Shown piece by piece: positions 37,433-46,333 of a DNA stretch of 64,000 nucleotides. The stretch covers positions 97,728 to 161,727 of the forward strand of contig JAVBYO010000036.1 of NCBI GenBank assembly GCA_030823955.1. Direction: 5' to 3'. Each line of letters begins with the position of its first letter. Position 1 is the first letter of the stretch. This DNA is from Gallionellaceae bacterium. GTDB taxonomy: Bacteria > Pseudomonadota > Gammaproteobacteria > Burkholderiales > Gallionellaceae. A model generated the notes under the pieces. That model did not search any database and was not told the origin of the DNA. It was given only the letters and a program-made list of their open reading frames with translations. A program made the position numbers and the translations under genes.

Positions 37433-38746
37433 TTATTTACCCAGCTCTTCCATGCGCAGCTTGGTCACCTTCCCCGCCACCACGCCCAGCTTCTCGATCT
37501 TGGCGATGGCCGCGTTGATACGTTTTTCGCGCGTCTGGTGGGTGAGCATGATGAGGTCGGTCTGCTCTTCGCCTTCTTCTGGCTCCTTCTGGATCACCGC
37601 ATCGATGGAGATCTGCTCGTCGGCCAGAATGCGCGTGATGTCGGCCAGCACACCCGGCTTGTCCTGCACACGCAGGCGCAGGTAATAACTGGTGACCACT
37701 TCATCCATCGGTAATATCTTCAGGTCGGCCATCGCGTTGGGTTGGAACGCGAGATGTGGCACACGATTCAACGGGTCAGCGGTGTGCATCCGTGTCACAT
37801 CCACCAAGTCCGCGATGACGGCACTCGCGGTTGGCTCGGCACCTGCACCCTTACCGTAGTAGAGCGTCGCACCAACGGCATCGCCTTGCACCACGACGGC
37901 ATTCATCGCACCTTCCACATTGGCGATCAGGCGTTTGCTCGGGATCAGCGTTGGATGCACGCGCAGTTCCACTCCTTCCGCGGTGCGCTTGGTGATGCCC
38001 AACAACTTGATGCGGTAGCCCAGTTGTTCGGCATATTTGATATCCGCCGCATCCAGTTTGGAGATGCCTTCCACATGCGCCTTGTCGAACTGCATCGGGA
38101 TGCCGAATGCCAGCGCGGACAGGATGGTGATCTTGTGTGCTGCATCCACGCCTTCGATATCGAAGGTCGGGTCGGCTTCGGCGTAGCCCAGACGCTGCGC
38201 TTCTTTCAGCACGGTGTCGAAACTCAAACCCTTGTCGCGCATCTCGGACAGGATGAAGTTGGTGGTGCCGTTGATGATGCCCGCGATCCATTCGATACGG
38301 TTGGCAGTCAGGCCTTCGCGTAGCGCCTTGATGATGGGAATGCCACCCGCCACTGCCGCCTCGAACGCAACCATCACGCCCTTGTCCTGTGCGGCTTTGA
38401 ATATCTCATTGCCGTGTGTCGCCAGCAATGCCTTGTTGGCGGTGACCACATGTTTGCCGTTGGCGATGGCTTTGAGCACCAGCTCCTTCGCCACACCGTA
38501 ACCGCCGATCAGCTCGATGACGATATCCACTTCGGGATCATTGACCACGGAGAACGCATCGTCGGTGACGCGACACGCGCCTCCGGTGACCTGCTTCGCA
38601 TGTTCGACATTACGGTCAGCGACCAGAACGATACGGATGGGACGCCCGGCACGGCGGGCGATCTCTTCCGCGTTGCGCTGCAACACGGTGAAGGTACCGC
38701 CGCCGACTGTTCCGATACCGAGAAGACCTACGTTGATTGGTTTCAT
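37433..38746 (-). CDS. hom: Homoserine dehydrogenase
   Basis: The 437-residue enzyme reduces aspartate semialdehyde to homoserine. It has the NAD(P) motif VGLLGIGTVGGGTF, the catalytic region GVDAAHKITILSALAFG with the conserved Lys, and a C-terminal ACT domain (DKPGVLADITRILADEQISIDAVIQ) that usually gives threonine feedback control. The ATG at 38746 fits the family start; another ATG lies four codons upstream. Confidence 0.96.
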   Translation of the reverse strand: MKPINVGLLGIGTVGGGTFTVLQRNAEEIARRAGRPIRIVLVADRNVEHAKQVTGGACRVTDDAFSVVNDPEVDIVIELIGGYGVAKELVLKAIANGKHVVTANKALLATHGNEIFKAAQDKGVMVAFEAAVAGGIPIIKALREGLTANRIEWIAGIINGTTNFILSEMRDKGLSFDTVLKEAQRLGYAEADPTFDIEGVDAAHKITILSALAFGIPMQFDKAHVEGISKLDAADIKYAEQLGYRIKLLGITKRTAEGVELRVHPTLIPSKRLIANVEGAMNAVVVQGDAVGATLYYGKGAGAEPTASAVIADLVDVTRMHTADPLNRVPHLAFQPNAMADLKILPMDEVVTSYYLRLRVQDKPGVLADITRILADEQISIDAVIQKEPEEGEEQTDLIMLTHQTREKRINAAIAKIEKLGVVAGKVTKLRMEELGK

Positions 38747-38761
38747 GTCATTAACCATGTA

Positions 38762-38843
38762 AAAAGTGAAATGTGAAATGGGGAAACGTGGCGGCGCAAT
38801 GTGGTTTTCATTCTACGTTTCACATTTCACCTTTCACGTTTCA
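38762..38843. repeat. GTGAAACGTGAAAGG-type inverted repeat
   Basis: The left part AAGTGAAATGTGAAATGGGG and right part ACGTTTCACATTTCACC are inverted, and the right arm continues TTTCACGTTTCAC. It lies between hom and the aminotransferase gene. It belongs to a different sequence family than its neighbours. Confidence 0.7.
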
Positions 38844-38848
38844 CAGCA

Positions 38849-40096
38849 TTACGTCCCGTGCTGCTTGCGGTAGTGTTCGAGGAAACGCGCGATGCGGGCG
38901 ATGGCCTCGGTAAGGTCGTCGGCATTGGGCAGGAACACGATGCGCAAATGGTCGGGATGTTTCCAGTTGAAGCCGCTACCCTGCACCACCAGCACCTTCT
39001 CCGCCTCCAGCAGTTCGAGGATGAACTTCTGGTCGTCACGGATGGGATACATCTTGTGGTCGAGCTTGGGGAACATGTACAGCGCAGCCTTAGGTTTGAC
39101 ACAGGTCACGCCCGGTATGGCCGTGAGCAACTGGTAAGCCAACTCGCGTTGTTTGTAGAGACGACCGCCGGGCGCGACCAAGTCGTTGATGCTCTGGTAG
39201 CCGCCGAGTGCGGTCTGGATCGCGTATTGTCCCGGCACGTTGGAACACAGGCGCATCGAGGCGAGAATGTTCAGCCCGTCGATATAATCCTGCGCCGTTT
39301 TCTTCGCCCCGGAGATGACCATCCAGCCGGAACGGTAACCGCACGCGCGATAGTTCTTCGACAGGCCGTTGAGCGTGACGAACAGCACGTCATCAGCCAT
39401 GGAAGCCATGGAAGTATGCGTTGCGCCGTCGTACAACACCTTATCGTAGATCTCGTCGGCGAAGACGATGAGATTGTGTTCGCGTGCGAGTTGAATGATC
39501 TCTTTCAGTATCTCGTCGGAATACACCGCGCCCGTGGGATTGTTCGGGTTGATGACAACGATGGCCTTGGTGTTCGGCGTGATCTTGCTGCGCATATCCT
39601 TGAGGTCGGGGTTCCACTCGTTGGCCTCGTCGCAGATGTAATGGCGCGGCGTGCCGCCTGCCAGCGTCACCGCCGCCGTCCACAGTGGATAATCCGGGGC
39701 CGGTACCAGCACCTCGTCGCCGGGATTGAGCAGCCCCTGCATCGACATGACGATGAGCTCGGACGCGCCATTGCCGATGAAGATGTCGTCGATGGTCACA
39801 CCCGCGATCTTCTTCAACTGGGTGTAGTGCATGATCGCTTTGCGCGCGGCGAACAGGCCTTTGGAATCGGAATAGCCGGACGAGTTGGGCAGATTCAGGA
39901 TCACATCCTGCTGCACCTCTTCCGGTGCATCGAAACCGAACGGCGCGAGATTGCCGATGTTCAGCTTGATGATGCGCTGCCCCTCCTCCTCCATCTGCTT
40001 CGCTCGCGCCATGACCGGACCGCGGATGTCGTAGCAGACATTGGCCAGCTTGGTGGATTTCAGCACAGGTTTGGGACTATCTTTTTCCGATTTCAC
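38849..40096 (-). CDS. alaA: Pyridoxal-phosphate aminotransferase, AlaA-like
   Basis: The 415-residue class I aminotransferase begins with KSTKLANVCYDIRGPVMARAKQME, a signature of AlaA, which makes alanine from pyruvate and glutamate. The PLP lysine is in TLNGLSKNYRACGYRSGW, the NPNNPTGAVYS loop and DEIYDKVLYDG are present. In betaproteobacteria this gene is regularly the first of an alaA-hom-thrC operon, as here. Substrate choice is inferred from family. Confidence 0.9.
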   Translation of the reverse strand: MKSEKDSPKPVLKSTKLANVCYDIRGPVMARAKQMEEEGQRIIKLNIGNLAPFGFDAPEEVQQDVILNLPNSSGYSDSKGLFAARKAIMHYTQLKKIAGVTIDDIFIGNGASELIVMSMQGLLNPGDEVLVPAPDYPLWTAAVTLAGGTPRHYICDEANEWNPDLKDMRSKITPNTKAIVVINPNNPTGAVYSDEILKEIIQLAREHNLIVFADEIYDKVLYDGATHTSMASMADDVLFVTLNGLSKNYRACGYRSGWMVISGAKKTAQDYIDGLNILASMRLCSNVPGQYAIQTALGGYQSINDLVAPGGRLYKQRELAYQLLTAIPGVTCVKPKAALYMFPKLDHKMYPIRDDQKFILELLEAEKVLVVQGSGFNWKHPDHLRIVFLPNADDLTEAIARIARFLEHYRKQHGT

Positions 40097-40218
40097 GTGA
40101 CATCTTCCTAATCTGCCCAGCCGATGCCGATGGTAGAATCACCCTCGTTCAGACAAGGCGTTGCAAAGGCCGTGATTCTACCGCGCCGTTGCTACCCGCC
40201 GCAAATGGAGACCGCGTT

Positions 40219-40587
40219 TTGGCATTACATCAACAAACGGATTCGGACCGGCGCCTGTTCACCGGCTACGGGGAAGATTATGTCGACATCAACGGTCATC
40301 GCCACCGGCAAGCCGTCGTGGTGATGTCCGGCGCGCTGCGCACCGACTGGGGCGCCGTCGATTTCGCCAGCCTGACGGCTGCCCATTTCGACTATTTCCT
40401 CGAACTCAGACCGGAAGTGTTGTTACTCGGCACGGGGGCAAAGCAACAGTTCGCCCGCCCCGAGTTGTACCGAAATCTCGTCACCGCCCGTATCGCCGTC
40501 GAATTCATGGATACTCCGGCAGCCTGCCGCACTTACAACATCCTCGCCGCCGAAGACCGCAAAGTGATCGCCGCCGTATTGCTATGA
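40219..40587 (+). CDS. Mth938-like domain protein
   Basis: The 122-residue protein matches the Mth938/DUF498 fold: FTGYGEDYVDINGHRHRQAVVVM at the start and LLLGTGAKQQF then VEFMDTPAACRTYNILAAEDRKVIAAVLL, with TGxG and the AxRTYN segment characteristic of the family. The function is unknown in bacteria. The start appears to be TTG at 40219 because GGAG lies eight bases before it; a TTG at 40189 is the longer choice. Confidence 0.85.
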   Translation: MALHQQTDSDRRLFTGYGEDYVDINGHRHRQAVVVMSGALRTDWGAVDFASLTAAHFDYFLELRPEVLLLGTGAKQQFARPELYRNLVTARIAVEFMDTPAACRTYNILAAEDRKVIAAVLL

Positions 40588-40868
40588 GCATCGAACTAAC
40601 CAAACAAGACCGCACGCAGGCCATCGCCTCGATAGAGCGCTATTTCAAGGAAAACCTTGAGCAATACATGGATCAGAAGCTGGGCAACATCGCAGCCGAG
40701 GCTTTGTTAGATTTCTTCCTGAAAGAGATCGGCTCATCGGTCTACAACAAAGCCATCACCGATGCACAAGAACGACTTCAAGCCCGCGTGACGGAACTCG
40801 ATATCGAGATACACGAAGAAGAGTTCCAATATTGGAAGACCAACAATCGCACAACCAACCGCAAATGA
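40584..40868 (+). CDS. DUF2164 domain protein
   Basis: The 94-residue protein shows the family pattern ELTKQDRTQAIASIERYFKENLEQ, GNIAAEALLDFFLKEIGSSVYNKAITDAQERLQARVTELD. It is acidic and helical, with no known function. Its ATG overlaps the stop of the Mth938-like gene (ATGA) and a MoxR gene follows 13 bases downstream. Confidence 0.88.
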   Translation: MSIELTKQDRTQAIASIERYFKENLEQYMDQKLGNIAAEALLDFFLKEIGSSVYNKAITDAQERLQARVTELDIEIHEEEFQYWKTNNRTTNRK

Positions 40869-40881
40869 ACCGGGCAAGAAC

Positions 40882-41799
40882 ATGAGCCATCCACTGCACA
40901 ACGTAATCGCCCAGACCGAACAAGTCATCCTCGGCAAACCGCACCAGATCAGGCTTGCACTCACCTGCCTGCTGGCGCGCGGCCACCTGCTGATCGAAGA
41001 TCTGCCCGGTGTCGGCAAGACCACACTGGCGCATGTACTGGCCAAGACACTCGGCCTGCAATTCCAGCGCATCCAGTTCACCAGCGACATGTTGCCCGCC
41101 GACATCCTCGGCGTTTCCATCTTCCAGCGCGACAGCGGCGAATTCAAGTTTCAGGCGGGGCCGATCTTCGCGCAGATGATCCTGGCCGACGAGGTGAACC
41201 GCGCCACACCCAAGACTCAAAGCGCGCTGCTGGAAGCGATGGAGGAACAACAGGTCACCAGCGAAGGCGTGACGCGCCCGCTGCCGCTGCCGTTCTTCGT
41301 CATCGCGACGCAGAATCCAACGCACCAGATCGGCACCTTCCCCTTGCCCGAATCGCAACTCGACCGCTTCCTGATGCGTATCCAGCTGGGTTATCCCGAC
41401 GCACAGGCGGAGCGCGGCCTGCTCTCCGGCGTGGACAGGCGCGACATCGTCGCAAAACTCACCCCGCAGATGCAGACCTCCGAACTACTCGCCCTGCAAC
41501 AACAAGCCCGGCAAGTGTTCGTCTCCCCCGCCCTGCTCGACTATGTGCAGGCCATTCTGCGCCACACGCGCGAATCGGCGCGATATCTGCACGGGCTCTC
41601 CCCGCGCGCCGGACTCTCCCTGCTTGCCGCCGCACGTGCCTGGGCCCTGCTCGACGGACGCGATGCCGTCATCCCGGAAGATATTCAGGCCGTATTACCC
41701 GGCGTAGCGGGACACCGTCTGCATAGCGTGCAAGACGTGCCGACATCGGATAGTGAAAGACTGAGCAGAGAATTACTCGAAGCGGTGGCGATCCCGTAA
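40882..41799 (+). CDS. MoxR-family AAA+ ATPase
   Basis: The 305-residue ATPase has Walker A EDLPGVGKTTLAH, Walker B MILADEVNRATPKTQSALLEAMEE, sensor 1 ATQNPTHQIGTFPLPESQLDRFLMR and the C-terminal lid with LSPRAGLSLLAAARAWALL. MoxR ATPases usually neighbour DUF58 and transglutaminase genes; here those partners lie 31 kb away at 9839-12875. No DUF58 gene follows. Confidence 0.94.
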   Translation: MSHPLHNVIAQTEQVILGKPHQIRLALTCLLARGHLLIEDLPGVGKTTLAHVLAKTLGLQFQRIQFTSDMLPADILGVSIFQRDSGEFKFQAGPIFAQMILADEVNRATPKTQSALLEAMEEQQVTSEGVTRPLPLPFFVIATQNPTHQIGTFPLPESQLDRFLMRIQLGYPDAQAERGLLSGVDRRDIVAKLTPQMQTSELLALQQQARQVFVSPALLDYVQAILRHTRESARYLHGLSPRAGLSLLAAARAWALLDGRDAVIPEDIQAVLPGVAGHRLHSVQDVPTSDSERLSRELLEAVAIP

Positions 41800-41830
41800 G
41801 CGGACACCCCGGCCAGAACCAGCAGCCGCG

Positions 41831-42667
41831 CTAGAACGACTGTCCCAGCCCGAATTTTATGATCGTATATTTGCTGCGGCTGTCCGGCTCCCACGATACC
41901 GTGGTGGCAGAAGTGCGGTAAGCCGCGCTGATACCGTAGTCGAATGCGACGTATTCGACACCGAGACTGATATGCAAGATCGGACTCACGGCGTAGTCCA
42001 TCCCCATTCCGGCCTTGTGCAAGACTGAGTCGCCAAGTGCCCCGGCAAATCCGCTGGAGCCACCGCCACCGTTGACCACAATCGCCGATTCGCTGGTTTG
42101 CCCATACATCGCCTCAAGCGACAGCACCAGCCTGCTGCCCAGCGCATACTGCCCCGACAGCCCCGCGCCGTAATAACGATGGGTATATATCTCACCATAG
42201 TTCACTCCCCGATCCCAGGTGTGGTGCCCGGTTTCAAGGTAAGGGATCAGCATCGCCGAACGGCCCAATTCGAATCCCGCTCCGTAACGCAGCAGATAAT
42301 TGGACAACACCGCGCCGGAAGTCTGCACCACGGAACCATAAGTCCCGCCCTGATACGAACCGATATATTGGGTGTGCCCGCTGGAATAATCATATTCGGC
42401 TTTGAGCAGATCGTGGCCGAAGATCGCATCTCTCATCACCGAAATACCCAGCGCGATACCGGCAACCGGCCCCGTCTCTGTATCCAGCGTCCCGATGGTC
42501 GTCCCCAAGCGCCCGTTGCCGATCTCGATGTAATCGACATTGGTCGAGATGGAACGCACGACGAACTGATTATTGGCCTCTTCGATATCGGAAATGTCCG
42601 CGAATGCGGACACAGGAAACATCACTCCAGCGAGCAATAAAACGACACCGCGCGACATTAGGCTCAT
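41831..42667 (-). CDS. Outer-membrane beta-barrel protein, family not recognised
   Basis: The 278-residue protein has a signal peptide ending near VSAFA, then alternating hydrophobic-polar stretches typical of a beta-barrel (DYIEIGNGRLGTTIGTLD, FGHDLLKAEYDYSSGHTQY, LRYGAGFELGRSAMLIPYLETG) and a C-terminal Phe (IIKFGLGQSF). I do not recognise a named family. The first of two close ATGs is used. Confidence 0.7.
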   Translation of the reverse strand: MSLMSRGVVLLLAGVMFPVSAFADISDIEEANNQFVVRSISTNVDYIEIGNGRLGTTIGTLDTETGPVAGIALGISVMRDAIFGHDLLKAEYDYSSGHTQYIGSYQGGTYGSVVQTSGAVLSNYLLRYGAGFELGRSAMLIPYLETGHHTWDRGVNYGEIYTHRYYGAGLSGQYALGSRLVLSLEAMYGQTSESAIVVNGGGGSSGFAGALGDSVLHKAGMGMDYAVSPILHISLGVEYVAFDYGISAAYRTSATTVSWEPDSRSKYTIIKFGLGQSF

Positions 42668-42814
42668 GATTCGTTTCGGTTCTTAAACATTGATGGGGCA
42701 CATCATACCCGAACTCGGCAGAGAGAATTTCGCCCCGCCCCTTGCGGGTTTCTGTGCTTCCATGTCCCTTTCACGCCAATCGTCAACGTGGCTCCAAAAT
42801 AACAAAGCACTACA

Positions 42815-43261
42815 CTAGTTTTTACCAGAGTACAAATGTAGCAAAGAAGCTCGCTGAGCTGGCTTAACACTGATCACAGGACGAATGCTTTTCGCCCATG
42901 CCTCGGCTTCATCTATCGTTTTGCAAATGCCCAGTTCCAGCAACACCCCTACAGCAACTGTGCCTGTTCTCCCTTTGCCGCCGCCGCAATGAAATGCCAC
43001 TTTTTTCTTCTGGTGATACGCTGAAACAACAGCCTGAATTGCTTGCGCAAAGAGGGGGTGTTCTGGCCCAGTCGCATTGTCGCCGAGGGGGATCTTGATC
43101 CAACTCACTGAGGGATCAGACGACTCGCAGGCTTGAGATTCTTCGCGCAAGTCGACCACAACCTGAATGCCGTCGTTCTCAACCATTGCGACCACATCTT
43201 TTGCTCCGCCAAAATAAATCCGGTCGGCGATCAGTGCTTGATATGTTTTATCTTGTGTCAT
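42815..43261 (-). CDS. Dual-specificity/tyrosine-type protein phosphatase
   Basis: The 148-residue protein has the CX5R loop FHCGGGKGRTGTVAVG with Cys92 and Arg98, and a likely general acid Asp61 in IPLGDNAT. This matches the dual-specificity or PTP-like superfamily. Substrate unknown. The region is slightly less GC-rich than its neighbours. Confidence 0.85.
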   Translation of the reverse strand: MTQDKTYQALIADRIYFGGAKDVVAMVENDGIQVVVDLREESQACESSDPSVSWIKIPLGDNATGPEHPLFAQAIQAVVSAYHQKKKVAFHCGGGKGRTGTVAVGVLLELGICKTIDEAEAWAKSIRPVISVKPAQRASLLHLYSGKN

Positions 43262-43338
43262 AACTTTAATCGTGCCATTAAAATTTAATTGATACCGTTG
43301 CCTAGGCCAGCAGTACCCTCATCAGTGCCAGAACAGAA

Positions 43339-44358
43339 TCATGTTTTTTCATACCATCCCTTGCTGCGCTTAACCAAGTAAACCACGCTCAGCATCACCG
43401 GCACTTCGATCAATACGCCGACCACCGTGGCCAATGCCGCGCCAGACTCGAAGCCGAATAAACTGATCGCCGCCGCAACAGCCAATTCAAAGAAATTGGA
43501 TGCGCCGATCAAGGCCGATGGCCCCGCCACACAATGCACTTCGCCGACTCTGCGGTTCAGCCAATAGGCCAAGCCCGAGTTGAAATAGACTTGGATGGTG
43601 ATGGGTACAGCCAACATCAGGATGATGAGCGGCTGTTCCACGATGGCTTTGCCTTGGAAGGCGAACAACAACACCAGCGTGAGCAGGAGTGCAGAGATCG
43701 ACCACGGCCCGATCTTGGCTAAAGTCAGTTCAAAAGCGGCTTGCCCTTTTTTGAGCAACATCTTGCGCAGCAGTTGCGAAATGATGACGGGAATGACGAT
43801 ATACAGCAGCACCGACACCAGCAAGGTATCCCAGGGAACGATGATGGAAGAAAGCCCCAACAGCAATGCCACCAAAGGCGCAAAGGCAAACACCATGATG
43901 GCATCGTTGAGCGCGACTTGGCTCAGCGTGAACAGCGGCTCACCATTCACCAACCGGCTCCATACGAACACCATCGCGGTACAAGGCGCCGCCGCCAACA
44001 AGATCAGACCGGCGACGTAGCTGTCGAGCTGTTCGGCGGGCAGATAGGGGGCGAACAGGTGACGGATAAATATCCAGCCCAGCAAGGCCATCGAGAATGG
44101 CTTCACCGCCCAATTAATGAACAGCGTGACACCGATGCCGCGCCAGTGTTTGCGCACCTCGTGCAACGCACCGAAGTCGATACGCAGCAACATGGGAATG
44201 ATCATCACCCAGATCAACAGGCCGACCGGGATATTGACCTTGGCGATTTCCAGCGTACCCAGCCAGTGGAACGGCGCAGGGATGACCTGCCCCAACACCA
44301 CCCCGATGATGATGCACAGAAAGACCCACAGGGTCAGGTAGCGTTCGAAAAGATTCAT
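43339..44358 (-). CDS. acr3: Arsenite efflux permease, ACR3 family
   Basis: The 339-residue protein has about ten helices. LLIWVMIIPMLLRIDFGALHEV, LAAAPCTAMVFVWSRL with the essential Cys, and LNDAIMVFAFAPLV are typical of ACR3 carriers, which export arsenite. It is the last gene of the ars operon, and follows arsA after a nested repeat element. Confidence 0.96.
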   Translation of the reverse strand: MNLFERYLTLWVFLCIIIGVVLGQVIPAPFHWLGTLEIAKVNIPVGLLIWVMIIPMLLRIDFGALHEVRKHWRGIGVTLFINWAVKPFSMALLGWIFIRHLFAPYLPAEQLDSYVAGLILLAAAPCTAMVFVWSRLVNGEPLFTLSQVALNDAIMVFAFAPLVALLLGLSSIIVPWDTLLVSVLLYIVIPVIISQLLRKMLLKKGQAAFELTLAKIGPWSISALLLTLVLLFAFQGKAIVEQPLIILMLAVPITIQVYFNSGLAYWLNRRVGEVHCVAGPSALIGASNFFELAVAAAISLFGFESGAALATVVGVLIEVPVMLSVVYLVKRSKGWYEKT

Positions 44359-44396
44359 GTTCTTATCCTTGTGTTATCGAAATGCATCAAATTCTT

Positions 44397-44570
44397 GTAG
44401 GTCGGATTAGGGGAGGTCTGATTAAGTCAGCAAGCCATGGTTCGATACGTTTTCCGTTCGTCCCGAGTGCCGCACTTGTGCGGTGTATCGAGGGAGCGAA
44501 CGGAAAACACTCACCACGAACGGACTTAATCAGACCTTCCTCAGCAGATTCACGGCGTAACCCGACCTAC
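44397..44570. repeat. GTAGGTCGG element containing nested inverted repeats
   Basis: The outer ends are GTAGGTCGGATTAG and CGGCGTAACCCGACCTAC. Inside, AGGTCTGATTAAGTC (44414-44428) and GACTTAATCAGACCT (44523-44537) form a 15-bp perfect inverted repeat, and GTTTTCCGTTCG (44449-44460) pairs with CGAACGGAAAAC (44497-44508). A short CCGCACTTGTGCGG hairpin is in the middle. It lies between arsA and acr3. Confidence 0.8.
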
Positions 44571-44571
44571 T

Positions 44572-46326
44572 TCACTTAGTTGACAGCTCCTGCAATCGCG
44601 CCACGCCTATAGGCTCATCCTTAAGTAACGGAACCACCGCGTAACGCTGTGCATGTTTGCTGGCAACCGCATTGATCTCGCGCAGCTCATTGGCGGCACG
44701 TTGACGCAGCAAAGGAGACTTTGTTGCCGCAGCCGCAACACTTGAGTTGATGATCCAGGCCCAGGGTTCGATATCTGCCCGGCGCAGATCGGCTTGCAGA
44801 TTGGCAGCCTCCATTACCGGGGTGGTTTCTGCCAAGGTAACGATCAGCACCTTGGTCTGCTTGTTATCTTGTAATTGCATCATCGGGGTGGTGAAGTGTT
44901 TTATCTTTTCATCCATCTGACGCGTCACTTCGCGGTGATATGCACCGGTTGCATCCAGAAGCAGCAAGGTATGCCCGGTCGGTGCCGTGTCCATCACCAC
45001 GAACTTCTTGCCCGCCTCACGGATGATGCGAGAAAACGCCTGAAAGACGGCGATCTCTTCGGTACAGGGTGAGCGCAAGTCTTCTTCCAGCAGCGCACGG
45101 CCTTGTGCATCGAGCTGCGCGCCTTTGCTGTCCAACACATGCTGGCGATAACGCTCTGTCTCGGCATGCGGGTCGATACGGCTTACCGTCAGATTATCGA
45201 GCGAGCCACTCAGCGTTTCTGCCAGATGTGCCGCCGGGTCCGATGTCGTGAGATGTACCGGCAGACCGCGATGCGCGAGTTCCACGGCGATAGCCGCCGC
45301 CAGCGTGGTCTTTCCGACCCCGCCCTTCCCCATCAGCATCACCAATCCGTGACCATCTGCCGCGATACCATCCACCAGTTCCGCAAGGCAGGGTTCATCC
45401 AACTCGATTGGCACTGCCACATTGATAGCGGCTTGAGGTGGTGTATCCACCAGCAATTGGTGCAATGCATCCAGCCCGACAAGATTGAAGGGTTTGAGCA
45501 TGACCAAGTCACATGGCAGTGCTTTCAATACTTCAGGAATAGCGCCGAGGGCGGCTTGCTCACGCGCGTAAATCGCGGCAGCCAATGGATCATGCGCCGT
45601 TTCAACCTGGGGCAGAATGCCGTTGATGACCAAGTATTGCTGCTTCAACCCTATAGCACCAAGCTCTTCATGGGTGCGCGCCACTTCGCGCAAGGTCGCT
45701 TGTTGGGCACGTGCCACAAGGATCAGACGGGTACGCTTAGCATCGGCCAAGGCATCGACAGCAGCCTTGTATTGCTCGCGCTGTTTTTCCAGACCGGCCA
45801 AAGGGCCGAGGCACGACGCATCACCTTTGCCTTCTTCCAGAAAGCCACTCCATGCGCCCGGTAGTTGCAGCAGACGGATGGTGTGCCCGGTCGGTGCCGT
45901 GTCAAAAATGATGTGGTCGTAATTTTCAGTCAGCGCGGAATCGATCAATAGCGCAGTAAATTCGTCGAACGCAGCGATTTCCGTGGTGCAGGCACCGGAG
46001 AGTTGCTCTTCTATGCCTTTTACCACCGAGTCCGGCAACAAGCCGCGCACCGGGCCGACGATACGATCACGATAGCCCTGAGCGGCAGCTTGCGGATCGA
46101 TTTCCAGCGCCGCCAGATTCGGTACGGCAGGAATAGCAGTGATGTGATCGCCAATAGTGATCCCGAATACCTGACCAACATTGGATGCAGGATCGGTGCT
46201 GACCAGCAGCACACGCTTACCGGCTTCAGACAATTGAATTGCCGTAGCGCAGGCGACAGAAGTTTTGCCCACCCCGCCTTTACCGGTAAAAAACAGGAAG
46301 CGCGGTGGCTGCTCAAGGAATTTCAT
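44572..46326 (-). CDS. arsA: Arsenical pump-driving ATPase ArsA (two-domain)
   Basis: The 584-residue ATPase has two homologous halves, each with a P-loop: FFTGKGGVGKTSVACATA near residue 15 and LMGKGGVGKTTLAAAIA near 335. DTAPTGHTIRLLQLP and DTAPTGHTLLLLDATG are the paired switch motifs. Conserved metal-site cysteines occur (LSGACTTEIAAFDEF, LRSPCTEEIAVFQAF). It drives arsenite export with the permease. The ATG at 46326 is used, after a seven-base gap from arsD. Confidence 0.95.
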   Translation of the reverse strand: MKFLEQPPRFLFFTGKGGVGKTSVACATAIQLSEAGKRVLLVSTDPASNVGQVFGITIGDHITAIPAVPNLAALEIDPQAAAQGYRDRIVGPVRGLLPDSVVKGIEEQLSGACTTEIAAFDEFTALLIDSALTENYDHIIFDTAPTGHTIRLLQLPGAWSGFLEEGKGDASCLGPLAGLEKQREQYKAAVDALADAKRTRLILVARAQQATLREVARTHEELGAIGLKQQYLVINGILPQVETAHDPLAAAIYAREQAALGAIPEVLKALPCDLVMLKPFNLVGLDALHQLLVDTPPQAAINVAVPIELDEPCLAELVDGIAADGHGLVMLMGKGGVGKTTLAAAIAVELAHRGLPVHLTTSDPAAHLAETLSGSLDNLTVSRIDPHAETERYRQHVLDSKGAQLDAQGRALLEEDLRSPCTEEIAVFQAFSRIIREAGKKFVVMDTAPTGHTLLLLDATGAYHREVTRQMDEKIKHFTTPMMQLQDNKQTKVLIVTLAETTPVMEAANLQADLRRADIEPWAWIINSSVAAAATKSPLLRQRAANELREINAVASKHAQRYAVVPLLKDEPIGVARLQELSTK

Positions 46327-46333
46327 GTGGATG

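Noticed and set aside
38762..38843. Attenuator or T-box leader before hom
   Set aside because: The sequence is an inverted repeat with GTGAAA units and lacks any leader peptide or T-box motif.
42668..42814. Possible gene between the outer-membrane protein and phosphatase
   Set aside because: No frame of useful length with a ribosome site is present; I see only a short AT-rich spacer.
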